From Strigops habroptila (taxonomy: Eukaryota; Chordata; Aves; Psittaciformes; Psittacidae), in contig NC_044302.2 of NCBI RefSeq assembly GCF_004027225.2, positions 35,975,449-36,039,448 of the forward strand: a stretch of 64,000 nt of DNA, in the 5' to 3' direction. Positions within the stretch are counted from its first letter, which is position 1. Every line of letters starts with the position of its first letter. The translations under genes were made by a program, and so were the position numbers. The notes beneath the pieces were generated by a model that was given only the letters and a program-made list of their open reading frames with translations, made no database searches and was not told the DNA's origin. Positions 26,001 through 38,000 of this stretch are shown piece after piece.

Positions 26001-29000
26001 AGAAAACCCAACTAACGCTACGATTCTGCTGATCTTTACAAACACAGAAAGGCTCATGTGCACACACTGGCAGGTATGTACCAGCATAGCTTTGGGATGA
26101 CTCAATGCATGGCTACAGAGATGGTGTGTCACGTGAGGAAAAAGAAATAAAGCAGTTACTTCTGTATTACCTCTGACTGCGAAGCTTCAAATGGTGAGGT
26201 GACATTTATGGCTCCGATTATTGGGACTGGTGGAACAGACCAATGCTGGAGTTCAAGAAGAAAATGGGAATATGCCTACCTATAGGCAAACTCCTCTCAG
26301 TAGAAGGAAGTGCTTGGCCACTACTATGCCAGACCTTAAGTGTCTGATTGCCACTGATGAACATTTTGAAGCAGACAGACCAGCTGTCAAGGCTCTGGTC
26401 CTAGAAAACAGGATTTTGTTACTGTACTATGCTGTTGGGCTAGGTCCTAAAAAATGCCACTCTCATCAAAACCTGGTTTGGACCATTCTTTAGAGTGATT
26501 ATGGTCTCTGAATGCCCCCAAAGAAATACATGTTTGCGACACTGATGGCCCAGCTGATTAATGGGGCCAACATGTGTTGGTCTAGAAGGATTTAGGATAC
26601 CAAGACTTACACTCGGTGATGGGTTTGCTGTAATTGAAAACAGAAATTTTCTTCTGTGGTCTCTGGGAGTGAAATAGGAGACATAAGAGGATAACTCCTG
26701 ATGCTGCTGTCAGGCACATATACTTTCTTGTGCCTCCTGCTTTGATTAGCCACTTTTTTAAGAGAACAGATTTGTTAAACTACACTTCAAACAAGCTGAG
26801 AAGTGAATGCATTTCATTAGGTATAGCTAACAGGTAATGGGAAGCACTTCATTAAAAGGTTGAAGGCTACCGACAAGCACCTGCTTACTGCATGCTCTAA
26901 CAGTTTAGGGAGAAGAGCCCAAACAGGATGAGAAAAGACAAGAAAGGCTTCCTAGGGAACAGCGTAGCAGCAGCATGGACCTCCCTGGAGTGTCCTATCT
27001 GGTCAAGGACATACCACTCGATCCTCAGTCTCTGAAAATAGGACACTGTTACAGAAGTCATTCTGACACAGCTGAGAGTCTCATGATTTTTCCTGTAATA
27101 CACATTATGGTTGATTTTATCAAATTGCTGTCATTACATGCCTCAGTCTATGGAGTCCAGACTCCCCCCTCTCCTACACCAGAAAATCATTAACTCAAAT
27201 AGCTTCCATTAAAACAGAAGTGGTTTAGAATAATAGGACAACTAAAGCCTAGGAAAATCATTTCAACCTAGCTTATCTGAAGGGAACAGGCTTGGAAAAG
27301 TAAAATTGCGCTAGAGGAGAAGCAGAATCCTCTCCCCACCCCTAAATTTCATGGTTCATAATTTAAAGCCACTGAAAGGCTCAGGACAGTCAATTTCCCA
27401 GGTAAAAACGCACATTTTTGGATGAAGCTGAACGTGGGGATAAGAAAGATACATTTTACTCCAGCAAAATGTAACTTCGAAGGAAGAAAGAGGATTAAAA
27501 GACAGTGTCCAAGCGATTGCCTGAAGCACATTCAGAGCAATAAATGCCCTAGAAGTGCAGCAGACCTTACATGCCCAAAAGGATACCTTTTTTCCCTCCT
27601 ACTCTTATCAGATGTTTAATAAATATTCCACTCATCTTAATCTAAGGTCATGCAAGCGACACTGTTCTTTCACACTTCCAGTCATCAGAGTGACGCCGTT
27701 CTTTCACACTTCTCAGTTCTCCATGCATTTTCCTACTCTGATTTGAGCAATTTATTCCTTAAGATATTAAGGCAGCAAAAATCACACCATCGCAGGAGAA
27801 GTGGAAGTCCTGTTTGTTCAAATTAAAGATAAGCCTTCCTCTAGCTTTTCAGGAATGGAAAGCTAATCCACCTTCTGGATACTGCACACCAAACTATCTT
27901 GTGTTCCCTGCCAGGAAAGCACCTGTTGGGAGACAGAAGGGCTGCTAAGCTGTCAGCTCAGTGGCAGCTGCTCATGTTGGCTGTCAGAATATTATTTTTC
28001 ACTGAATATTAAACAACAGCTTTTACTGAACTGAATGAAATACCAAAAATCAGAACAAAGGTGGTTAGGTGACAGGTACCTAACTCAGGTGCAAGAACAA
28101 GGGAGGTCATCCTGATCTCTGACAATTATAAAGCACCTTTCATCCTTTTTTCTCATGTTTCCTTGGTTATGCAATATATTTGATATTTTGAATGTGTTAC
28201 ATCCATATGGTTTGATACAAGCAGCAAGAACTAGGCAAAGGCAGTTTAACAAGAGGCACAGAATAAATACAGTCCAGGAGGGCTTTGTCAACAGAGAAAC
28301 AGTTGACAGAGAAGGCTCGCATTCTGGTGCAATTCTTTTCTGATTAAAATGAGAAGAGAGTAGCCAAATTGTGAGGAAGTGGAGAAGGTCTATTCCAATA
28401 TACAATAACAAATCTGCAGCAGGCACAGTATTTGGGAAAAGGTGCCTTCTGAGCACTGTGTTTTCCACCTGAGATGCCTAACTAATCCTCTCAGTTTTAT
28501 GTGCTGGACATCTACCACAGGATTATCACTGGCATCTTGTAATGGTGACATCCTTCAAAAAAATAATCTGGTATCTTGTAAGAGGTGCAAAGTATGTGAG
28601 CACTTTCTCTGACTTCCTGTGATTGTCCCTGAGATGTTTGTATCTCTGCCAGAGCTCCTTTCCCATGCTGCAGCAGTGAATCAGATCCTGGGAGTGTCTC
28701 CTTTCCCTCACAAGCTTCAAGAGACTCTGACACTGAAACGCACTGCACTGTTCCCTTTTTTCCAGCAGCCAGAGGAGGACCACAGGAGCGAGGATAGCTC
28801 AGAGCACAGAGTAGAGAGTCAGCAGGCAGAGTCATGGGAGGCAGACATGGCACTGGAGAACTCCAGATGCAAAAATCCATCAAAAGGTGAAGCTGTTGAA
28901 AGGCACATACAAATTCACACAGACATTATTTGGAAATGTGACAACTAGTCAAGACTGCACAAGGAAAAAAAACCAGAAGCTTAAGAAAAGAGTTCAGCAA

Positions 29001-32000
29001 AAAAAATGTGCAAGACAGTGAGAACACCATAACAAGTTGTATATGCCTCTGCACCTACCTTGTAGAGGACAATTAATCTCAAATGACAGTACGTTTGCTT
29101 TCAAGACAGATTAATTTAAAGTGGACTGAGAGGCTAAAGAACTCAACACAAAATTTGCAGACACAAAATCCAAAAGCTAAAACTTCTGGAATTGACCTTC
29201 AAGTTGCAGAAAAGCCTTTAGTAAACTTCCACAAACTGCTTCTAGCATGGTGTAACAACAATGTGCAAGGCAGCTTGGAGGAATCTGTGCTACAGAGCAA
29301 AAGCAAGATAAGAAAGAAAACAATAAATGGGTGGAACACAACAAGCCTTTTAAAAATTTAAGAAGATGGTGGAGAGGGAAGGAAGGAAGGGAGGGAATGC
29401 AGGGAACAAAAATATGGTTAGTACCTTTGCTATCATTTCATGGCTGCTATAAATTATATATTTACCTTCTCCTTTGCTTTAAATCTGAATCTTCGCCACT
29501 GTTTTGATTTCTCCTGTGACATTAAGGAGGTTTTAATGAAATACCACTGGGTCACTTAATACAAATACACAAGAACACCCATCTTAAAAAAAAAAAAAGC
29601 AAACAAACAACAAAAAAAAAAAAAAAAAACCCAACAAAATTTTACCAAGATTTTTCTTCAGCATCATTTAAGGCAGAGAAAAGGCATGGGCTTGTTTTAA
29701 AATTAAAACCTCTATAGTAAACTGTAAAGGCATGATCCCATTCAAACTCTCATTGCAAACCCCTGACTTGTAAGGTTAAGCACAGTATGCCGGCTTTTAG
29801 AGTCTCCTACTGTTTCCACCATAGCAAAGCCTGATGTTTTCCTCTTAATTCCAGTAAAAAGTGCATAAACAACATGGCTATTGTTATTAAACGGTTGAAA
29901 AAGGAAAGTGCATTAATAAAACTAAGATTCAGGGAGACATAATTAGGTTAGAATCTACCTACTATTGTCAGTCTTCAGTCTCACATATAAGACTTTAAAA
30001 AACATATTGTTGGTGTGGTGGCCCAAGAGAAAACTTGCTATTGGCATGACCACCTGTCCACTGAGTAGACTAGCCAAATACAATTCCCAGATGATAAATA
30101 CTCCGCATCTAAAAAAATTTCCTACTACATAGTGCACAAACGCTGTTCTTGGTACAAGACAGTTCCGCACTGCGCATGCCTATTCCTTTGTTTTTACAAA
30201 GCCCAGCAAGTCCTCACAATAAACTAGCAATGAATCAGAAAACCCATTCAAGAAACACATTGCTACTACTTACAAGGGCTCTATCCAATGGGTAAATCAA
30301 CATAACTGTTGACCTAAGAGAGAGCTACAGTGATTCTAACTTAGGCAAGAGGTCACAAAGCATACACCACAGGCGAGCTTCTTCACTCCTGTTCTAGACA
30401 GCTAATGGCAGATAAAAGGTCTGGAGCAGCACAGAAACATGACAAATATAAAAGCTCCACATCAAACTAGATTTCCTCACAGACACGGCATCATCACCTC
30501 TTTTGTGGCTTTGAAAGCCAAACAGATGATCGCTTCAGAGATGTCAGAAGGAGACATAACTCCCAAGGTGCTGGTTCGAAGGCAATTCTAGGAGACTGCA
30601 ATGAATATGGCAGAGTAGCTATGCTTGCTATACTTCACAACAGATCACAGCATCAGGTTACCTCAGCAATGAAAGTAGCTCATTTGTTTAATCTCTGTTG
30701 CACTTAAAGCAAAGCAATGTACTTAAAACAAAATATTGCTCTGTATTACAAGCTCATTGTCAAGCAAGCAACATCCATCAGTCCTTTCCTTCATCAGGGA
30801 AAACCAGCTGCAGCAACTGAAAGGACCTTGCATGTGCCAATAATGCAATTTCTCATGTTAACATCATTTTCCTCATATCCAGAACAGCACAAAAGCAAAA
30901 AGCCTACCTTTTCAAAAGCAGATCTGGTATTCTTGGTCAAGTTTTTGTTGGGTTGTTTGGTTTTTTTGGACTAACAACTGGCCCTTATAATAGCTTCTTC
31001 CCAGGACCCAGCTGTGTCTCCAAGAATGTTTACTGAACACAGAGCCTGCAAGATTTCTACTGTGAGAAGCTAACAGTTAATTAATCCTAGGGCTCTTACC
31101 TCCTCCGGACTGGCTGCTCAGACTCATTCTCACTGCCACCTGATGGGTTGCGCCGCCGAGAGTAAGGAAACTTTGGCGATTTACTGCGGTCACTGGGAGA
31201 ATTATACAGCCCACTAGGGTTAAAAAGGAAGAGCAAACAGTTGGCTTTAAAACTTCCAGGACAGTTAGGCCAGGTAACTGATATTCAGATAAATGAGAAG
31301 ACTCACACACATATGCAAATACAGATGGTACTGCTTTCCAGCAGTATTTTACACTGAACCTTGAAAACACAGAAGAGAGACCTCAGCATTGCAAAGCCAA
31401 CAGCTCTAAGCTTACAAAACTTAGAACCAAGTATATATATTCTTTTAGCATAATAAAATTTCTGTGCTTTAGAATGAGTTATCCAACCCAGAAATAGGCA
31501 ATCAAATGTACTTCTATTCTTTCTGTTTTCCATAGGTACAAATGAATGAAAATGGTATTCCCGTCATGACATACATCTTCATCACAGAATAATGCTTGGG
31601 ACGATGAAACAATTTTAGCTCCAGCTCTCTGCTGTTCATCTACACAAACCCCTGCCAATGGTGTGGATGTGTTTCACACTTCAGGTTATGTACTTTAGGC
31701 TGCATGGGACCCAAGAGGTTGGGTGGTTACTGAATTAGATGTAGATTATCAAATGCCTGTATGGATTATCCTGTAATACTTTCCTACAGAAGTGTAAGGG
31801 CCTCTTCCAACAGTGTAACAGAGCCTATGACGGAGTACCTATCGCTCTAAGGTGGTTTATTGATGTTCCACAACCTTTCTGAGGAAGGATGCTAAACTCA
31901 ATCACACATCTTTATGTAACATTACTTAGCCCTTTTCACAACAACTATGTGGTAAATATAGTATTCTCACCAAATTCCAGTTAAGGCATACCTCTCTGCT

Positions 32001-35000
32001 TTCCTAAAACCCTCCAGCCTTCAAACTGGATATATTCTTCTTTGCCTGCTTCTGCAGACTGCTGATTACAGCACTGCTCTGCACAGCTGAAAAGTTGCCA
32101 CAGTTCATTTCAATGAGAATTACTATTAGAAGCTGTGAAAGTCTCTGTGCAGCATACAATCTGCTTATGCATCTAAAACTGCATCTTCCTTTAGAATAGG
32201 TGGAATTGCAAAAAATCTTACCATTCTTTGGCTCCTGGGGGATTAAACTTCCTGCTATCCTGAAAGCAATTTTAACACGGGAGCCATAATGCAACAAACT
32301 GACACCACTTCTTTAAAAATCAGAAATAAATGTCTATCCTAGCAAGAGTATGTTTGCACACACTGCCTTGTGTCTGAAAACTCGTGATGTTTACAGGCTA
32401 AATCATCTCAGGACCCAAAAGACAACACACCATGTGTAGATCTGAATCATATAGGCAGGACTCTACTGGATTACACCTAACATGCTGTCTAGTTCAGCAG
32501 GCTGTTTCCAACAGTGGCCACAAGCAACCACCTACAGGAAACTAAAAGTTGAACACATACATCAGCTCCCCAGTGCTCTCTTGGTACCCCACTATTCCCA
32601 GTCCAGCGGACTTTGTGAGCCAGCAGCTATACCTCTGTCTTCAGAAGCCCTTGGGAATTTCTCTCCCATAACTCAACCAGCTTCTCCCAGGAATCCACTG
32701 AATTCCAGCATCCCTTGTAAAGGAGGACCACAGGTCTTCTACTCACAGCAAATCAGTACTCACTGCCTTTCTCAACCCTTTTAAATCACCTCTAATAGCT
32801 TCATCTGAAGATTCCAAGTTCTTATGCTGGAAAAATACAATCCTGATCTCTTTCTCCTTTCTCTGTACTACTCTTGATTTTCCAGACCACATCCCCTGAC
32901 ATATCTCTTTTCCAGACTGAAGGAAGAGTCCTGCCTGGCCTATGCCCTTGCTCCTTGTACAGATTTCCTGCACAGCCATTCACACCTTTGATTACCCTTG
33001 CTGCCCCATTGCAACCCTTTTCCTGAGGTAAGGACATCCGAATTGCACTCATAATTTATGAAGCAAACAGGTGATCCACAAATTTATGTAATGTCATAAC
33101 GCTTTCCTCTTGCTTTCCTAATAATTGCTAATTGTTTTTTCTGACTGCTACATAGTTCATGTTTTCATGAAGTTATCCATCATAACTCCACAGCAGCTCC
33201 TTTTACTCAGAAATCTAGAGAGATTTATTTGCCATAAAGCATCTCTCTTTACACTTACTGACTCAGCATCATCTACCATCTAGCAACTCACCACTCATAC
33301 TTTAGGGGTCCTTCTGCCACTCTTCACAGACAACTTTCACTCTAACTACCCTAACCAATTCTGTCCCATCACCAAGTTGTATCACGCCTTTCCCAGGTCT
33401 TTGACAAATATTCTAAATAGCAGAGACCTATGAACAGATCTCTGCGGAAAGCCACTGGTGACTTTTATCCACTGACCACTTCCTTCAACACCTACTTTCC
33501 AAATTTTTAACTGATTATTTATCCATGACGGGACCTACCTTCTTATATACAATACAGGTTTTTTATGACCTGTATCTTTCAGTATCTTTCAACCTTTTGC
33601 CATGGCATGATATTTACCACTGCACAGTACCTAGGACATAACAGAATCATAGAATCATAGAATAATTAAGCCTGGAAAGGACCTTAAGATCATCTAGCTC
33701 CAACCTCCCTGCCATGGGCAGGGACGCCTCGCATTAAACCATGTCACCCAAGACTCCATCCAGCCTGGCCTTGAACACTGCCAGGAATGGAGTATTCACA
33801 ACTTCCTTGGGCAACCCATTCCAGTGCCTCACCACCCTCACTGTAAAGAACTTCTTCCTTATATCTAACCTGAACTTCCCCTGTTTAAGTTTGAACCCGT
33901 TACCCCTTGTCCTATCGCTACAGTCCCTAGTGCAAAGTCCCTCCCCAGCATCCTTGTAGGCCCCCTTCAGATACTGGAAGGCGGCTATGAGGTCTCCATG
34001 CAGCCTTCTCTTCTCCAGGATCAACAGCCCAAACTTTCTCAGCCTGTCTTCGTACAGGAGGTGCTTCAGCCCCTGATCATTCTTGTGGCCCTCCTCTGGA
34101 CTTGCTCCAACAGCTGCATGTCCTTCTTATGTTGAGGACACCAGAACTGCACACAGTGCTCCAAGTGGGGTCTCATGAGAGCAGAGCAGAGGGGCAGGAT
34201 CACCTCCTTTGACCTGCTGGTCACACTCCTTTTGATGCAGCCCAGGACACGGTTGGTTTCTGGGCTGCGAGCGCACACTGAAGCCGGCTCATGTTCAGTT
34301 TCTCATTGACCAACACCCCCAAGTCCTTCTCTGCAGGGCTGCTCTGAATCTCTTCTCTGCCCAACCTGTGGCTGTGCCTGGGATTGCCCCAACCCAGGTG
34401 TAGGACCTTGCACTTCACTCTATTGAACTTCATGCCTTGCCTTACCTCTGTGGGCCATTTTCCTCCCATGGTGCGCTTGTTTTACTTCTTTGTGTTTCTG
34501 GGCTGTTTTCATTTTTCATCTTTTTAAAGCTAAATAGAAGTACAGATATATTCACTTTTTTAAAACTCATAGTGTATAGCTCACATGTTCTCTCCTGCTG
34601 ACCTCTTAAAAATTAATCATAAAGGCATACAGTCGTTACGGAGACCCACCCTGATATACAGCTATTTGCCAGCTATGTGAAGAGGGCAAACAGCTGCTGT
34701 ATTGAAGAATTTAATCTCTCCTAGAAAGAGATATTAGAAGGAAGGGGCAGGGGGGGGAAAAAGGACTTGTGAATCAGATCTACAGGCTCATAATTATGGC
34801 AGCACTCGGAGTAAACAAGAGCAGATGCTTAGGCAAAAAGTCTAACAACAGATATAACATAAAATATGCTCTCACAGTCTTACACAATATGCAGCTAACC
34901 AATTACTGAATCAGAGGCTTTATCTGCTTTTTATTCTACATAACACTTGATGGAACTTTCTTCCATAGATTTTCTCAAACACCACTTGAATATTTTTAAT

Positions 35001-38000
35001 TTCTGACATAAATAGTGCCTGGTAGCAGTATGCTCCAATATTTAACTATGCCACAAACAATTATTTAATTTTATTTCAAAAATTCCACCTGGTTCAAAAC
35101 TTCCATCCTGTGTTCTTCACTAGCTCTGTGCTTACAGAAAGAAAAAAAGCCCTATGAATGACAGTTCCCTAACCACAGACTCCACCCCATAATTTTTTTA
35201 ATACATTTTTAACAACTGTTTCATCTCTTTTCCAAGTGAAAAATTACAGAATATTTAATCTCTCCCAGTATAGGAGGCACCACATACCCCTAATTATCCT
35301 TATTATCCCTATTTCTTTTCCATTTTTCCAGGACTACAGCGCCCTCTTTAACACAGGGACAACAAAGGCAGCAGGGGTGGTAACTACTCAAAAAGTGACA
35401 GAACACAGGTTCATAGAGTAGCATATTCTTTTCATTCCTTCCCCAGTAACGCCTTATGTTTTCTTTTTGCTAGACACCGAGCATAGATTTGACAATGTGA
35501 AAGAGCTGTCTTTACTGACTGCTGCAAGGTAAAGTACCAGGACAACAGCCAAGATGATAGTCACCTGGCTTAAGAGACCTATCAATCTTTGTAACCAGTA
35601 TCCCATCATACTTATCGGAGATGGTTGGAGGGGAACAGCAAAATGCTCCAATTCTTCCTTTATTCCTACCATTCTCACACTGTCAGGTTTCACAACTTCC
35701 AACCCATTAATGCACCTAGATAGCCTGCTCACTGCCACTCCAAGTGCTGGAAGGTAACTTCCTGCTGAAGGATGCTTTTGCACCCATCTTCTCACCAGTG
35801 GCTAGTCATGCATCATCATCTCTAGAGCTTGCTTTCTGCACGAACAAGCAGTTCACCTGATACAGAATTAGACAGCCACATTGATTTCCACTGAGCTCTT
35901 TGAGAAGTATTATTGACAGCAACCCACTACAAGCATTAATATAACATATCTTTCCAAGTACAACTTCAGTTGTCAAAAAAAACTCCTTTACAGATGCTTA
36001 CAGAGTTGAGAACATAAGCCGGAGTTCTTTGCCCAGAGCAGGAGGTGACAAGACTTGGCTTTATGAAGGAATCGTGGCTAATTAACTCACTAATCCACTT
36101 TTAACCTCAGCCTTTGGTTACTACAGGTCACTGAGTTGATCATTTAATTCACACATAGCAAACACAATGCAAAGCTATACTAAATCATCAGGAAATTAAA
36201 TTACCCTTTATCAGGCAAATAATTTTCTTCATACTGCATCCATTAATTCTTGACTCAGATGTGCATACAATCTATTCCCAAGCTTTAAAATATGTGCCTA
36301 CTACAGACCAAGCAAGTAACTCAGGCAAATATATTTCCATCCTGTATTGCCAAAACCAATTGGTTTTGCATAGCATGAACTATTGAATAATATTTAGATT
36401 GAAGCTGCGCTTGAAGAAATTTGAAGGGTGTTCTCAAATCTTAAAAAAAGGGAGAGAGGGACAGGGAAATGATGCTGGGAGGTGATTTCATGGCATTAGA
36501 TTACTAGGCCATTACTCATTCAGAGCAGACACACACTTAACAGGTAGAGAGCTACAGCATGGCAGCTCTTTGGATACTAGTACTATCCCCAGGAATACAG
36601 CTGCAAAAGGAACTGAGTTCATTCAAAGTACTTGAAAAGGTTAGAATCTAGATTTCATGTGAGATTACTGTTGCTGGGGGCTTTTATGGTTTACCTTGAA
36701 TTTATACCACTTATGCAGAAGTGACCAATTATGTATCTCAAATGTGAATGAGATGTTAAACTATGAAAACTCCGCTTCTAAGAGCTGCAGAAAGCTGCTT
36801 TGCGAACATGACCAACAATTAATGCAAGAATTACATAGGATGGAGTAAACTACCAAACTATGAGCACTCCACAAAGTATGTGTGCTGCCTGTCATGCACA
36901 CTAAGGCTGGCAGACCTGAAAGGTGTTTTACATGTGCAGACAGAGACACAGGGAAAACAAATAAATTTCTAAATGCAAGAAGAACAACTTCCAACACTTT
37001 TTTGATGGAAGTGATTATCCCTGTTTAAAACTATGACTTAGTGAGAATCTGCCTGTGAATTGCTTTTAAACTGTGAAGTTTAAAAGGTAAGAAACTAAAC
37101 TCAGAAACCTTGAAGGTGCCATGTTGAAAGCCCCTTATTTTGGTTCTTGCTCTACAACAGGCCTATCCATTTCTTTTTAACTGTTCATTGCTAAAAATTT
37201 ATACACAGCATTTGTAGCACAAGCTGTAGTAAAGGGCTATTATTCCTTCCCAGTATATCTGCAGCATGATATCTATGGAATAAAAGTACTTCTTGCTTTG
37301 TACCTTTCTCTCTTGTAACAAATCACAGAACGTTGGGGTTGGCAGGGACCTCTGGAAATCACTTCATCCAACCCTCAGCTTAAGCACAGTCACTCAGAGC
37401 CAGTTGCCCAGGACCATTCCCAGATGCTTGTTGAATTATCTCCAGGGCTGGAGAATCCACATCATCTCTGGGCAACCTGTGCTCAGCCACCCTCACAGTG
37501 AGAGTGTCTCCTGATGTTCAGAGGGAATCTCCTGCATTTCAGTCTGTGCCTATTGCCTCTGGTCCTGTCACTGGGCACCAAGAGCCTGGCTCTGTCCTCT
37601 TTGCACCTTCCCTGCAGGTATGTATATAACTTTGTATTGTCTTCTCCTCAGTGGCCTAGCTTCAGCATGACCAAATGACAAAATTATAATCTTTCTTTTA
37701 ACTCATGATCAGTATAATTTTCTAAGGGTTAGAATTTTTGACTGAATTTCTCTCTTACTGAAGAAGCAAGTCAACTCAGCTTTTCTTTTCTGGGTCAACT
37801 GTTCTAAATATTAAGCAATAGGAAACACTATCCACCAAGAATTTGCAGTGAATCTTTAAGATCCTTTCTCACAGGTCAGTCCAGATACCCAGTATGTGAA
37901 GCACACAGCTTCAATGGAGAGATAAGGACAGAGTCATTCAGCTCAAAAAAACCTGTCAGGGTATGAGGCATGCAGAGACAGACATTCAGGCAACTAACCA

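Larger units (their letters stand above)
25471..29465 (-). other. EPB41L4A: EPB41L4A intron i/j
   Basis: 4.0 kb. Holds a 34-base imperfect tandem repeat (27658-27717), a GGAA-type tract (29372-29397) and a plus-strand exon-like segment (28766-28886). No transposon recognised. Confidence 0.8.
31214..34445 (-). other. EPB41L4A: EPB41L4A intron g/h
   Basis: 3.2 kb. Holds a young-looking CR1 (33642-34434) immediately after the exon g donor, probable ancient CR1/L3-type sequence (about 32870-33540), and a 38-base exon-like segment at 32222-32259. Confidence 0.8.

Noticed and set aside
26221-26493. 90-codon plus-strand open frame
   Set aside because: No similarity or regulatory context, ordinary intron.
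28619-28948. 109-codon plus-strand open frame as an independent gene
   Set aside because: No recognisable domain; only the exon-like bracket at 28766-28886 seemed worth listing.
30565-30600. tRNA-like B box (GGTTCGAAGGC)
   Set aside because: No A box at the right distance and no acceptor stem pairing around it.
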